Both the position numbers and the translations under genes were made by a program. A DNA stretch of 64,000 nucleotides. Origin: Paraburkholderia hospita. Lineage in GTDB: Bacteria; Pseudomonadota; Gammaproteobacteria; Burkholderiales; Burkholderiaceae. Below the pieces are notes generated by a model, which ran no database searches, had not been told where the DNA came from, and saw only the letters and a program-made list of their open reading frames with translations. Numbering within the stretch: the first letter of the stretch is position 1; every line of letters starts with the position of its first letter. Location of the stretch: positions 1,612,001-1,676,000 of the forward strand of contig NZ_CP026107.1 of assembly GCF_002902965.1 (NCBI RefSeq), in the 5' to 3' direction. Below, piece after piece: positions 26,300 through 34,983 of the stretch.

Positions 26300-27460
26300 G
26301 TGACGCACACCGTTGACTCATACCAGGACATCCGCGAAGCCGTCCGCGACCTTTGCTCGAACTTTCCGCCCGAGTATTTCCGGAAGATCGACGAGGAGCG
26401 AGCCTATCCGGAGGCGTTCGTCCAGGCACTGACGGACGCCGGCTGGCTGGCCGCGCTGATACCGCAGGAATACGGCGGATCGGGGCTCGGCCTGACTGAG
26501 GCGTCGGTCATCATGGAAGAAATCAACCGCAGCGGCGGCAATTCGGGGGCTTGTCATGGCCAGATGTACAACATGGGCACCTTGTTGCGGCACGGTTCGA
26601 AGGATCAAAAGGACCACTATCTGCCGCAGATCGCTAGCGGTAAGCTCCGGCTTCAGTCGATGGGCGTCACTGAGCCGACGACGGGCACCGATACGACGAA
26701 GCTGAAGACGACCGCAGTCCGTAAAGGCGACCGGTACGTCATCAACGGACAGAAGGTCTGGATTTCGCGTGTCCAGCACTCCGATCTGATGATCCTGCTG
26801 GCCCGCACCACACCCATCGACAAGGTCGCAAAGAAATCTGAAGGGATGTCCATCTTTCTGGTCGATCTGCGCGAGGCAGTTGGAAATGGAATGACAGTGC
26901 AGCCCATTCCTAACATGGTCAATCACGAGACCAACGAACTGTTCTTCGACAATCTTGAGATTCCGGCAGACAGCCTCATCGGCGAGGAAGGCAAGGGCTT
27001 CAAGTACATCCTTGATGGCCTGAACGCCGAGCGCACGCTGATCGCCGCCGAATGCATCGGCGACGGGTACTGGTTCCTCGACAAGGTAACCGCGTACGTC
27101 AAGGAGCGTGTCGTGTTCGGCCGGCCAATCGGACAGAACCAGGGTGTGCAGTTCCCGATCGCCCGCGCATTCATCAACGTCGAAGCCGCGAGCCTCATGC
27201 GCTACAAGGCATGCGAGCTGTTCGACGCAAAGCAGCCGGCCGGCGCGCAAGCCAACATGGCGAAGTTGCTTGCCGCAGATGCCTCATGGGAAGCCGCCAA
27301 CGCGTGCCTTCAGTTCCACGGCGGATTTGGCTTTGCCAACGAGTACGACGTCGAACGCAAATTCCGCGAAACCCGCCTTTACCAGGTCGCACCGATCTCG
27401 ACGAATCTGATTCTCTCGTATGTGGCCGAGCATCTGCTGGGACTGCCGCGTTCATTCTAA
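26300..27460 (+). CDS. Acyl-CoA dehydrogenase, cluster-specific
   Basis: A 386-residue FAD-dependent acyl-CoA dehydrogenase starting at a GTG with AGGAGT upstream. It has LIPQEYGGSGLGLTEASVIM, the FAD-binding MGVTEPTTGTDTTKLKT and GQKVWISRV, ERTLIAAECIGDG, and the C-terminal CLQFHGGFGFANEYDVERK. The usual YEG(T/A) motif that supplies the catalytic Glu is replaced by YQVAP (about residue 364), so the base must sit elsewhere, as in isovaleryl-CoA dehydrogenase, or the chemistry differs. In the itaconate setting it could oxidise methylsuccinyl-CoA to itaconyl- or mesaconyl-CoA (inference). ETF genes at 16045-17742 could accept the electrons. Confidence 0.93.
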   Translation: MTHTVDSYQDIREAVRDLCSNFPPEYFRKIDEERAYPEAFVQALTDAGWLAALIPQEYGGSGLGLTEASVIMEEINRSGGNSGACHGQMYNMGTLLRHGSKDQKDHYLPQIASGKLRLQSMGVTEPTTGTDTTKLKTTAVRKGDRYVINGQKVWISRVQHSDLMILLARTTPIDKVAKKSEGMSIFLVDLREAVGNGMTVQPIPNMVNHETNELFFDNLEIPADSLIGEEGKGFKYILDGLNAERTLIAAECIGDGYWFLDKVTAYVKERVVFGRPIGQNQGVQFPIARAFINVEAASLMRYKACELFDAKQPAGAQANMAKLLAADASWEAANACLQFHGGFGFANEYDVERKFRETRLYQVAPISTNLILSYVAEHLLGLPRSF

Positions 27461-27470
27461 GGAGGCTGTC

Positions 27471-28649
27471 ATGAAACCGCTGGACGGGGTCAAGGTCATC
27501 ACGCTCGAGCATGCAATCGCAGCGCCGTTCTGTACGCGCCAGTTGGCCGACCTTGGCGCGCGCGTGATCAAGGTTGAGCGGCCGGGAGTGGGTGACTTCG
27601 CGCGTGCGTACGACGAAAGAGTGAACGGGCTGGCCTCCCATTTTGTCTGGTGCAATCGTTCGAAGGAGAGCCTCTCTCTCGACCTCAAGGCGCCACAGGC
27701 TGAAGCCATCCTGGACGGTCTGCTCAGAGACGCCGACGTGCTTGTGCAGAATCTGGCACCTGGTGCCGCCGCGCGACTGGGTCTGTCTTTCGAGGCACTG
27801 CACGACAGGTATCCGAAGCTGATCGTCTGCAACATCTCCGGATATGGTTCGGACGGCCCCTACCGCGACAAGAAGGCGTACGACCTGCTCATCCAGAGCG
27901 AATCGGGTTTTCTGTCAATTACCGGCGCTGCCGAATCACCTGCGAAGGCGGGTTGCTCGATTGCAGACATTGCCGCAGGCATGTACGCGTACACCAATAT
28001 TCTCTCGGCGCTGCTGCAACGCGCGAAGACGGGGCTGGGGCGCGAGATCGACGTTTCGATGCTCGAAAGCATGGTGGAGTGGATGTCGTATCCCCTGTAC
28101 TACGCCTACGACGGCGCGTCACCACCTCCTCGCGCCGGCGCAGCTCACGCGACGATTTACCCGTACGGCCCCTTCCCGGCGGGAGACGGCAAGACGGTGA
28201 TGCTCGGCCTGCAGAACGAGCGTGAATGGGCGGTGTTCTGTTCGAAGGTACTGCTCGACCCGGAACTCGCGATTGAATCACGCTTCAGCTCGAACTCGAA
28301 ACGGGTAGCCGCTCGCGAGGCGTTGAGAGACATCATCTGCGCCGCATTCAGCGAATTGTCATCGGAGGAGGTAATCCGTCGGCTCGATGCTGCGCAGATT
28401 GCCAATGCGCGGATGAACTCGATGGAGGACGTCTGGACGCATGAGCAGCTGAAAGCACGAGGACGCTGGACCACGGTCGGAACGCCGACAGGTGATGTTC
28501 CGGCGCTGCTTCCGCCAGGCATCGCTCATGTCGAAGCAATGCAACTGGGCGCTGTCCCGGCCCTCGGCCAACACACAGAAGCGCTCCTTCTGGAACTGGG
28601 CTATATGCCTGAAATGATCCGTGACCTACGCAATGCGGCCGTTGTTTGA
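27471..28649 (+). CDS. CaiB/BaiF-family (type III) CoA-transferase, itaconate CoA-transferase-like
   Basis: A 392-residue family III CoA-transferase. It starts MKPLDGVKVITLEHAIAAPF with GGAGG just upstream, and has DLGARVIKVERPGVGDFAR, NRSKESLSLDLK, and the catalytic Asp in KKAYDLLIQSESGFLSITG (about residue 140). Such enzymes move CoA between carboxylic acids through an aspartyl anhydride. In P. aeruginosa and Yersinia the same family provides itaconate CoA-transferase (Ict), using succinyl-CoA, next to the same hydratase and lyase. The start is 10 bases after the acyl-CoA dehydrogenase stop, consistent with a single operon. Itaconate or methylsuccinate is the predicted acceptor. Confidence 0.93.
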   Translation: MKPLDGVKVITLEHAIAAPFCTRQLADLGARVIKVERPGVGDFARAYDERVNGLASHFVWCNRSKESLSLDLKAPQAEAILDGLLRDADVLVQNLAPGAAARLGLSFEALHDRYPKLIVCNISGYGSDGPYRDKKAYDLLIQSESGFLSITGAAESPAKAGCSIADIAAGMYAYTNILSALLQRAKTGLGREIDVSMLESMVEWMSYPLYYAYDGASPPPRAGAAHATIYPYGPFPAGDGKTVMLGLQNEREWAVFCSKVLLDPELAIESRFSSNSKRVAAREALRDIICAAFSELSSEEVIRRLDAAQIANARMNSMEDVWTHEQLKARGRWTTVGTPTGDVPALLPPGIAHVEAMQLGAVPALGQHTEALLLELGYMPEMIRDLRNAAVV

Positions 28650-28676
28650 TGAAGTCATCTCGTCCGGAACCATGAC

Positions 28677-30053
28677 ATGACCAATACCGAAATCCTGGCT
28701 GCCTTCGCAGCCAATCTGAAATACGAACAGATTCCCACGGAAGTCGTACGACGCACCGAAGACCTCTTTCTAGACTGGTTCGGCGCAGCGTTGGCGGGAC
28801 GCGGTGCCCGCCCGGTGGAATCGATCCAGAAGCTCGCGCTAGATTTTGGCCCGCAATCGGGCCCCTGCGAAATCCTGATATCGCGCCGCACGACAAGCCC
28901 GCTGTTTGCGGCCATGGTGAATGCCGCCGCGTCGCACTTCGCAGAACAGGATGACCTGCACAACAGTTCGGTGTTGCATCCGGCCACGGTTGTGTTTCCT
29001 GCAGCATGGGCTGCGGCTCAGGCGTTGGGACGCAGTGGCAAGGAATTCATCGCGGCCTCAGTCGCCGGCTATGAGGTTGGCATCCGGGTCGGCGAGTTTC
29101 TCGGCCGATCGCACTACAAGATTTTTCATACGACCGGCACGGTCGGCACATTGGCCGCCGCAGCCGCCGTCGGCAACCTGCTTCGTCTTGACGAGGTGCA
29201 GATGCTTCACGCCTTCGGTTCGGCAGGTACGCAAGCTGCCGGACTGTGGGAGTTCCTGCGCGATGCAGCCGATTCCAAGCAGTTGCATACCGCGAAAGCC
29301 GCAGCGAATGGGCTGCTCGCCGCCTACCTCGCAGCGGACGGATTCACCGGTGCGGAGGACATTCTGGAAGGCGTCAAGGGTATGGGCGCCGGCATGTCGG
29401 CGCAGACGGACCCGCAGAAGCTTGTCGACCGGTTGAGCGAGCGTTGGGCGCTCGTCGAAACTTCCTTCAAGTTCCATGCGTCCTGCCGGCACACCCACCC
29501 GGCCGCAGATGCACTTCTCCATGTGTTGAGACGCGAGAAGCTTTCTCCTGGCGACATTGAAACGGTCGTAACGCATGTGCACCAGGCCGCGATCGACGTT
29601 CTCGGACCGGTCACGGACCCGAAGACGATTCACCAGGCGAAGTTCTCAATGGGCACCGTCCTTGCATTGGCCGCCGAATACGGTCACGCAGGCGTTCGCG
29701 AGTTCGATGCGCACTACAAGGAAAACCGTATCGCGCAGTTCCGCGACAAGGTTTCCATGGTGCTCGATCCCGAAGTCGACACGGCCTACCCTGCGCGATG
29801 GATCGGCAAGATCACCGTCCAGACAAAGGACGGACAGACATTTACTGGCCGGATCGACGACCCGAAAGGCGATCCTGGCAATACGCTGACGCGCGCCGAA
29901 CTCGAGCATAAAACCACTACGCTGGGTCTCTACGGCAACGCAGCCGCCGAGGAGGAAATCCAGCATGCGATCGCGTCGGTATGGTCTCTTGCCGATTGTC
30001 CCGTCGTTCCACGGCTGCTCCCCGAAGTCTCACTGGAGTCACAACATGGCTGA
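28677..30053 (+). CDS. MmgE/PrpD-family protein
   Basis: A 458-residue member of the PrpD (2-methylcitrate dehydratase) and cis-aconitate decarboxylase superfamily. It has LFLDWFGAALAGRGARPVES, FAAMVNAAASHFAEQDDLHN (catalytic helical domain, about residue 80), HATVVFPAAW-like region at about 103, SVAGYEVGIRVGEFLG, FHTTGTVGTLAAAAAVGN and SCRHTHPAADA. It is iron-sulfur free. Homologues in the same position occur in P. aeruginosa (PA0881). It may be a dehydratase, isomerase or decarboxylase of a branched C5 dicarboxylate; the exact reaction is not known. Its stop overlaps the start of the lyase gene by eight bases (ATGGCTGA), so translation is coupled. Confidence 0.92.
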   Translation: MTNTEILAAFAANLKYEQIPTEVVRRTEDLFLDWFGAALAGRGARPVESIQKLALDFGPQSGPCEILISRRTTSPLFAAMVNAAASHFAEQDDLHNSSVLHPATVVFPAAWAAAQALGRSGKEFIAASVAGYEVGIRVGEFLGRSHYKIFHTTGTVGTLAAAAAVGNLLRLDEVQMLHAFGSAGTQAAGLWEFLRDAADSKQLHTAKAAANGLLAAYLAADGFTGAEDILEGVKGMGAGMSAQTDPQKLVDRLSERWALVETSFKFHASCRHTHPAADALLHVLRREKLSPGDIETVVTHVHQAAIDVLGPVTDPKTIHQAKFSMGTVLALAAEYGHAGVREFDAHYKENRIAQFRDKVSMVLDPEVDTAYPARWIGKITVQTKDGQTFTGRIDDPKGDPGNTLTRAELEHKTTTLGLYGNAAAEEEIQHAIASVWSLADCPVVPRLLPEVSLESQHG

Positions 30054-30873
30054 TCTCGCCCCCCGTTCATACCTTTTTGTTCCGGGTAACCGGCCCGACC
30101 GGTTCGCCAAGGCGGCCGCGTCGGGCGTCGACGTGGTTGTCATCGATCTTGAAGACGCCGTCCCTCCCGACGAAAAGAAAGTGGCTCGCGCTGCACTCTC
30201 AGAATGGCTTTCCGCAAATGACACACCGATTGCAGTGCGCGTGAACGATGTCAACAGCGAGTGGTTTCGCGACGATATCACCCTGTGTCGTGCGCCCTCC
30301 GTTAAGGCAGTGATGCTGCCCAAAACGGAACGAATCGACGATATCTTCCTGTGCGAATTCGCCGGCAAGCCGACCGACATCCTGCCGATGATCGAGACGG
30401 CCCAAGGGTTTCGGAACGTCGTCGCGATCGCCCAACATCGCCTGACGACTCGACTCGTATTTGGCAACGTCGACTTCCAGCTGGATCTGGGCATCGACGG
30501 CGACGATGAGCAGCTGTTGTATTTCAGGTCTCAAATCGTGCTGGCCTCGCGTATCGGCAACCTTCTGGCGCCGGTTGACGGGGTCAGCATCACCCTCGAC
30601 GACGCAGCGCAAATCGAACGCGACACGCTTCGCGCCAGGCGGTTGGGTTTTGGGGCCAAGCTTTGCATTCATCCCAAACAGGTCGCAGCTGTCAATGCTG
30701 CCTTTGTCCCGACTGCAAAGGACGTGGAATGGGCCAGGAAAGTACTCGCTGCGGCAGCAGCGTCGCATGGCGCGGCTGTCGCTGTCGACGGCCGTATGGT
30801 CGATCGGCCCGTCATTCTTAGGGCTCAGGAAATCCTGGCTGAATCGCAGCGGCGCCTGCCTGTCGCAGCCTGA
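30046..30873 (+). CDS. CitE-type HpcH/HpaI lyase, citramalyl-CoA lyase-like
   Basis: A 275-residue TIM-barrel lyase. It starts RSYLFVPGNRPDRFAKAAAS (residues 6-25), has VVIDLEDAVPPDEKK with the metal-binding Asp/Glu, AVRVNDVNSEWF, VMLPKTERIDD, PMIETAQGFRNV with the second metal Glu, NVDFQLDLGID, and GAKLCIHPKQVAAVNAAF at the end. The citramalyl-CoA lyase Ccl of the bacterial itaconate pathway belongs here and gives acetyl-CoA plus pyruvate. Malyl-CoA lyase activity is an alternative. It follows MmgE/PrpD with an 8-base overlap and precedes the aldehyde dehydrogenase by 20 bases. Confidence 0.92.
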   Translation: MADLAPRSYLFVPGNRPDRFAKAAASGVDVVVIDLEDAVPPDEKKVARAALSEWLSANDTPIAVRVNDVNSEWFRDDITLCRAPSVKAVMLPKTERIDDIFLCEFAGKPTDILPMIETAQGFRNVVAIAQHRLTTRLVFGNVDFQLDLGIDGDDEQLLYFRSQIVLASRIGNLLAPVDGVSITLDDAAQIERDTLRARRLGFGAKLCIHPKQVAAVNAAFVPTAKDVEWARKVLAAAAASHGAAVAVDGRMVDRPVILRAQEILAESQRRLPVAA

Positions 30874-30893
30874 CATAAGTGGAGCGTTCAATC

Positions 30894-32372
30894 ATGCAGC
30901 AATTCGAAATGTACATTAACGGCGAATCTGTTTCCGCCTCCTCGGGCGAATGGTTCGATACCGAAAATCCGTTCACGGGCGAAGCATGGGCGAGGATTGC
31001 CAAGGGCAACGCCGCCGACGTAAACCGCGCGGTGGAGGCGGCTCATGCAGCGTTCGCTACTGGGCCGTGGGCGCAGATGACGCCAAGCCAGCGCGGTCTC
31101 CTGCTGCACCGTGTCGGCGACCTTATCGCACGGGACGCCAGGCGGCTGGCGGAACTGGAAGTGCAGGACAACGGCAAGCTGATCGCCGAGATGTACGGGC
31201 AGTGTCAGTATCTTCCGCAGTGGTACTACTACTTTGGCGGTCTCGCTGACAAGATTCAGGGCGCGGTCATCCCGCTCGACAAGAAGGGGTACTTCAATTT
31301 CACGCGCAATGAACCGCTCGGCGTCGTGGCGGCGATCACGCCGTGGAACTCGCCTCTGCTCCTCGCGACCTGGAAGATCGCTCCAGCTCTGGCTGCGGGC
31401 TGCACTGTCGTCATTAAGCCCTCGGAATTCACTTCGGCATCCACGATCGAGTTCGCGAAGCTGTTCACCGAAGCGGGCTTTCCTCCAGGCGTCATTAACG
31501 TCGTCACCGGCTTCGGCAAGGATGTCGGCTCTCCGCTCGTTGAACATCCGCTCGTGAAGAAGATCACGTTTACGGGCGCGGACTCGACGGGGCGCGCCAT
31601 TAACGAAGCCGCTGCGCGTCAGTTCAAACATGTCAGTCTCGAACTGGGCGGCAAGTCGCCGAACATCGTGTTCGAGGACGCAGACCTTGAAGACGCCGTG
31701 AACGGCGCCGTATCGGGCATTTTCGCCGCGACCGGCCAGACGTGCATCGCGGGCTCACGACTGCTATTGCAGGACAGCATCTATGATGCCTTCGTCGATC
31801 GGCTTGTGACGCTCGCTCGCACCGCCAAGATGGGCGATCCATCGAATATGGATACGCAGGTCGGTCCGGTGACGACGCGCCCGCAATATCAGAAGGTCCT
31901 GTCTTATATCGAAACCGCGAAGGAGGACGGGGCAACGCTGTTGCTCGGTGGCAAGCCCGGTACAGCACCTGAATGCGGCCGCGGCTGGTTCGTCGAGCCT
32001 ACGATCTTTGGTGACGTGAAAAACAGCATGCGAATCGCACAGGAAGAAGTGTTTGGCCCGGTGCTTTCTATTATCCGGTTCAAGGATGAAGACGAAGCCG
32101 TTGCCATCGCCAACGATGTGCGGTTTGGCCTGGGTGCCGGCGTATGGACCAGGGATATCGGTCGATCCATCCGGGTAGCCGAAAAAATCCAGGCTGGCAT
32201 GGTCTGGGTCAACAGCTACCGCGCTGTCAGCTACATGTCTCCATTTGGCGGCTATAAGGACTCCGGCCTCGGGCGCGAGAACGGCATCGACGCGATCCGG
32301 GAGTATCTGCAGACCAAGAGCGTGTGGATCAACACCGGCGTGAAGACTGCAAATCCGTTCGTCATGCGATGA
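30894..32372 (+). CDS. NAD(P)-dependent aldehyde dehydrogenase
   Basis: A 492-residue class-3-fold aldehyde dehydrogenase, distinct from the one at 22552. It has the Asn in AAITPWNSPLLLATW (about residue 155), NAD-binding FTGADSTGRAINEAA, the catalytic Glu in LELGGKSPNIVFEDADLEDA (about residue 253) and catalytic Cys in ATGQTCIAGSRLLL (about residue 287), and the end FGGYKDSGLGRENG. It belongs to the group of semialdehyde and betaine-aldehyde-type dehydrogenases. Position after the CitE-like gene suggests that it makes the dicarboxylate (for example methylsuccinate or itaconate) from its semialdehyde, but it could also act on another aldehyde. A GTGGAG ribosome-binding site lies near ATG 30894. 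Confidence 0.93.
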   Translation: MQQFEMYINGESVSASSGEWFDTENPFTGEAWARIAKGNAADVNRAVEAAHAAFATGPWAQMTPSQRGLLLHRVGDLIARDARRLAELEVQDNGKLIAEMYGQCQYLPQWYYYFGGLADKIQGAVIPLDKKGYFNFTRNEPLGVVAAITPWNSPLLLATWKIAPALAAGCTVVIKPSEFTSASTIEFAKLFTEAGFPPGVINVVTGFGKDVGSPLVEHPLVKKITFTGADSTGRAINEAAARQFKHVSLELGGKSPNIVFEDADLEDAVNGAVSGIFAATGQTCIAGSRLLLQDSIYDAFVDRLVTLARTAKMGDPSNMDTQVGPVTTRPQYQKVLSYIETAKEDGATLLLGGKPGTAPECGRGWFVEPTIFGDVKNSMRIAQEEVFGPVLSIIRFKDEDEAVAIANDVRFGLGAGVWTRDIGRSIRVAEKIQAGMVWVNSYRAVSYMSPFGGYKDSGLGRENGIDAIREYLQTKSVWINTGVKTANPFVMR

Positions 32373-32529
32373 AACGAAGTGCTCGACGGCGTAGCGACCG
32401 TTGAGCCGCAACATCCTGATAACGCCCTCGTTGTTCACACGACCGGGGCATTGTCATGTTCAGCCAGGTACATCATGCGCCAGATGCAGCACCGTGCGCT
32501 GCGCTCATGCTTTCAACGCGACCGATCAA

Positions 32530-32952
32530 ATGTGTCCTGCTCCCCTTCTGCAAGATTCCCCGCTCGACAATCCTTTCCTCGAAAGTCTCGGCGTGCACCT
32601 ATCTGTATGGCACGACGGCTATGCGGAACTGACAATGCCGATCGACGCAACCAAGCTTAACCGGCAACGCGTTCTGCAAGGCGGTGCAATCGCCACCTTG
32701 CTGGATGCGGCCGCCGGCTACGCGGGAATCTTCTCGATGCCGGGAGAAGTCGAACAGCACGCTTTTACCCTGTCTCTGACGACGAACCTCCTCGACAAGG
32801 GTCAAGGGCACCACGTTAAGGCGATCGGCATGCTGGAGCTGGAGCGAAACGGAAGGTCGATCTTCTTTGTGCGCGGCGAGGCGTGGGTCGATGACACGCT
32901 ACTTGTTGCAACCGCCCAAGGGACGTTCAAGCATGTAGGTGCCCAGCGCTAA
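32530..32952 (+). CDS. PaaI-family hot-dog thioesterase
   Basis: A 140-residue single hot-dog protein (MCPAPLLQDSPLDNPFLESL, then VLQGGAIATLLDAAAGYAG with the GGxxxxLxD motif of PaaI thioesterases, and LTTNLLDKGQGHHVKAIGML, VRGEAWVDDTLLVATAQGTF). It would hydrolyse stalled acyl-CoA esters and recover CoA, a common accessory in aromatic and branched-acid catabolic operons. ATG 32530 gives the family start; upstream in-frame codons to 32401 are not convincing. It is separated from the aldehyde dehydrogenase by 157 bases but on the same strand. Confidence 0.85.
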   Translation: MCPAPLLQDSPLDNPFLESLGVHLSVWHDGYAELTMPIDATKLNRQRVLQGGAIATLLDAAAGYAGIFSMPGEVEQHAFTLSLTTNLLDKGQGHHVKAIGMLELERNGRSIFFVRGEAWVDDTLLVATAQGTFKHVGAQR

Positions 32953-33319
32953 GCACCTCTTCAAGGCGCTGTGTGGCGCATATCCGACGTGATCATTCTG
33001 GGGAGCACGACCAGTACGGCATACGGCCAAATAAGGCCTTTACCACAAGGCAGCAAGCAACAGGATGGCGGGGTCGATTCGAACCTGGTCCGCTGAATCA
33101 CTGCTGGACGCATAGAGTTCACGCTCAATCCCGGCCAGCGGATTGAACACGGCGGCGCAGCAAGCCTTCAGTTTTTCCCCGAAAGACACAGCCGCACTAC
33201 TGTCGATTACATTTGAGCGAGGGGCTGGGTGCGACGGACGCATAAGTTGCTCTCTTCAGAAAGGGGGACCATCGATACTCAGATCGCCCCCTTTGTTCCG
33301 CTGTGCGCGCCGGAAGGAC
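32953..33319. other. Intergenic region between convergent genes
   Basis: About 370 bases without a gene. It ends with the hairpin at 33260-33294 that separates the thioesterase gene from the convergent VOC gene. No other structure recognised. Confidence 0.4.
33260..33294. terminator. Terminator-like hairpin between convergent transcripts
   Basis: AAAGGGGG and CCCCCTTT form a perfect eight-pair stem around a 19-base loop, lying 26 bases after the VOC gene stop. Bases beyond the stem are only weakly T-rich on either strand, so it is a likely but not classical terminator. Confidence 0.5.
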
Positions 33320-33793
33320 TCAGCTCTTGATGCCCTTGCTCGCGTTAGCGCTCGCCTGGCGAACTTCAAGCGTTACACCTGCACCTCTATCAGCGGTGTT
33401 GAAATAGGTAAATCCGCTGCGATCGTCGAGTCGCCCCGATCCAAGAAGAGGCAAGCCAGCGTCGATTCCCTGTTGCTGAGCCGCGTCTACGCTGTCAACC
33501 GTGAATCCCAGGTGGAAGACGCCTTCGCCCCGTGCATCGAGAAAGCGGCGCTGCGGTGTATCGCCCTGCCCCGGTTGGCACAACTGGATTTGCACGTTAT
33601 CCAACGTCGCAAACTTGTAGCGCATCTGCAGAAACGCTTCGCGGTTATAGCCGTTGAGTTCATATGCATCCATCGGCGGGAAGTCTTTCCATGGGCCCAC
33701 ACCCGCAGATTCATAGAACGTTACGGCTTTTTCTACATCGCGCACGACGATGCAAACATGGTGCAACTGCCGGAAAATGCCAAGGTCTTTCAT
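33320..33793 (-). CDS. VOC-family (glyoxalase/epimerase-like) metalloprotein
   Basis: A 157-residue vicinal-oxygen-chelate protein: MKDLGIFRQLHHVCIVVRDV, FYESAGVGPWKDFPPMD, then VQIQLCQPGQGDTPQRRFLD and EGVFHLGFTVDSVDAAQQQG. His in LHHVCIVV, Glu in VTLEVRQ and His in GVFHLGF are likely metal ligands, a set seen in methylmalonyl-CoA epimerases and lactoylglutathione lyases. The P. aeruginosa itaconate cluster also carries a VOC gene (PA0880). An epimerase for citramalyl-CoA or methylsuccinyl-CoA stereochemistry is an attractive guess, not shown. ATG 33793 follows AAGGTGAGG. Confidence 0.88.
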   Translation of the reverse strand: MKDLGIFRQLHHVCIVVRDVEKAVTFYESAGVGPWKDFPPMDAYELNGYNREAFLQMRYKFATLDNVQIQLCQPGQGDTPQRRFLDARGEGVFHLGFTVDSVDAAQQQGIDAGLPLLGSGRLDDRSGFTYFNTADRGAGVTLEVRQASANASKGIKS

Positions 33794-33866
33794 ACGTACC
33801 CTCACCTTCAGTTAACCACAACAACCGCACGCGCTAATGACGCGCGCGCCCCCGGCAATGACCAGA

Positions 33867-34673
33867 TCAACCGGCACTTGCGACCTTGCGGGTGAATTCG
33901 TCAGCCGCGTCATCGTGTGCCTGCCCTGCGCCAGGATTCCATTGAAAACCCGAGCGTGCGATCACACCGGGCTTCAGACGTTGGTCCGGACCGTAGTCAG
34001 CGAACGGATGGAAGTACAGTGGCTCGGTGTTCTCGATTTGACGAAGACGCGTCGCATAGGAGTCGAGATACGCCTGACGCTCGTCCGCCGACACCCGCGA
34101 CGGCATCCACGATACGTGTGGAGGCAGGACGTCGAAACCGAGGTAGCGGAAGATCCCATTGTGAATCGGCCAGAGAATGTGATTGATCGCTCCGTCAACG
34201 CCGTCGGGCTCATACAAACTGGAGGCAGTGCCCGTCGTCGTCGATACCATCGCTTTCTTACCGTTGAACATCCCCGTGTCGTACTTGCGGCCCGTCGCAT
34301 AGGCGAACCCACGCGTCATCACGCGATCCACCCAGCCCTTCAGGATGGCGGGCATGCCAAACCACCACATCGGATACTGGAAAATTACCATGTCGCACCA
34401 GAGCAGCTTCTGCTGTTCCGCGTGAACATCGGGCGTTGGCGGTGTCGACGTCGTGAACATATGTTCCTGTTCTACCGAAAGATCGAGGAAATCGTCGTTC
34501 AAACGGTCGCCTGTGAAATCGTCGACGTTCAGGTCCGCGCGCCAGTTCAGCTTGTACAGATCGCTGACCTGAACTTCGTGACCGAGCGCCTCCAGTGTCG
34601 CGACGGCAGTATCCTTGAGCGCGCCGTTGAACGACTTCGGTTCAGGGTGTGCAAATACGATGAGGACTTTCAT
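33867..34673 (-). CDS. NAD(P)H:quinone oxidoreductase, flavodoxin-like fold (NQO1/MdaB group)
   Basis: A 268-residue FAD/FMN-dependent oxidoreductase. It starts MKVLIVFAHPEPKSFNGALK and has QYPMWWFGMPAILKGWVDRV (the NQO1-type isoalloxazine loop), MVSTTTGTASSLYEPDGVDG and RYLGFDVLPPHVSW. It would reduce quinones or other electrophiles by two electrons with NAD(P)H. AGGAG is well placed before ATG 34673. It is co-directional with the VOC gene (73-base gap) and probably cotranscribed. A link to the catabolic cluster is possible but not required. Confidence 0.92.
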   Translation of the reverse strand: MKVLIVFAHPEPKSFNGALKDTAVATLEALGHEVQVSDLYKLNWRADLNVDDFTGDRLNDDFLDLSVEQEHMFTTSTPPTPDVHAEQQKLLWCDMVIFQYPMWWFGMPAILKGWVDRVMTRGFAYATGRKYDTGMFNGKKAMVSTTTGTASSLYEPDGVDGAINHILWPIHNGIFRYLGFDVLPPHVSWMPSRVSADERQAYLDSYATRLRQIENTEPLYFHPFADYGPDQRLKPGVIARSGFQWNPGAGQAHDDAADEFTRKVASAG

Positions 34674-34983
34674 CCGATAACTCCTGAATTTCTTCGCATT
34701 GAAGGCGAGCCATTAACGCCCGTCTTCCTCCTTGTTTCTCGCCGAGGATGGCTCCCCGCTTTTCGAGCTCGTCGCGTAGCGACGACGTCACCTCTTGATC
34801 GTTATTCTGCACTGTTCACTGCTCTCCGGCTTGAACTGGTTCAAGGCTGGTGCTGCGGAATTCTGCACAATCTATCGCCACGTGCAGGGACGGGACCTCG
34901 CCCAACGCCATCTTCATGAGACGTATGAGGATTCGATGGCGATGCGGATATCCGCCGGATACTCGCCTTCCCCTGCCGCGCGG
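34674..34983. other. Intergenic stretch between livF end and the quinone reductase
   Basis: About 310 bases. It contains a small perfect hairpin, TCGTCGC-GTA-GCGACGA at 34769-34785, without a T tract. No gene seen. Confidence 0.35.
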
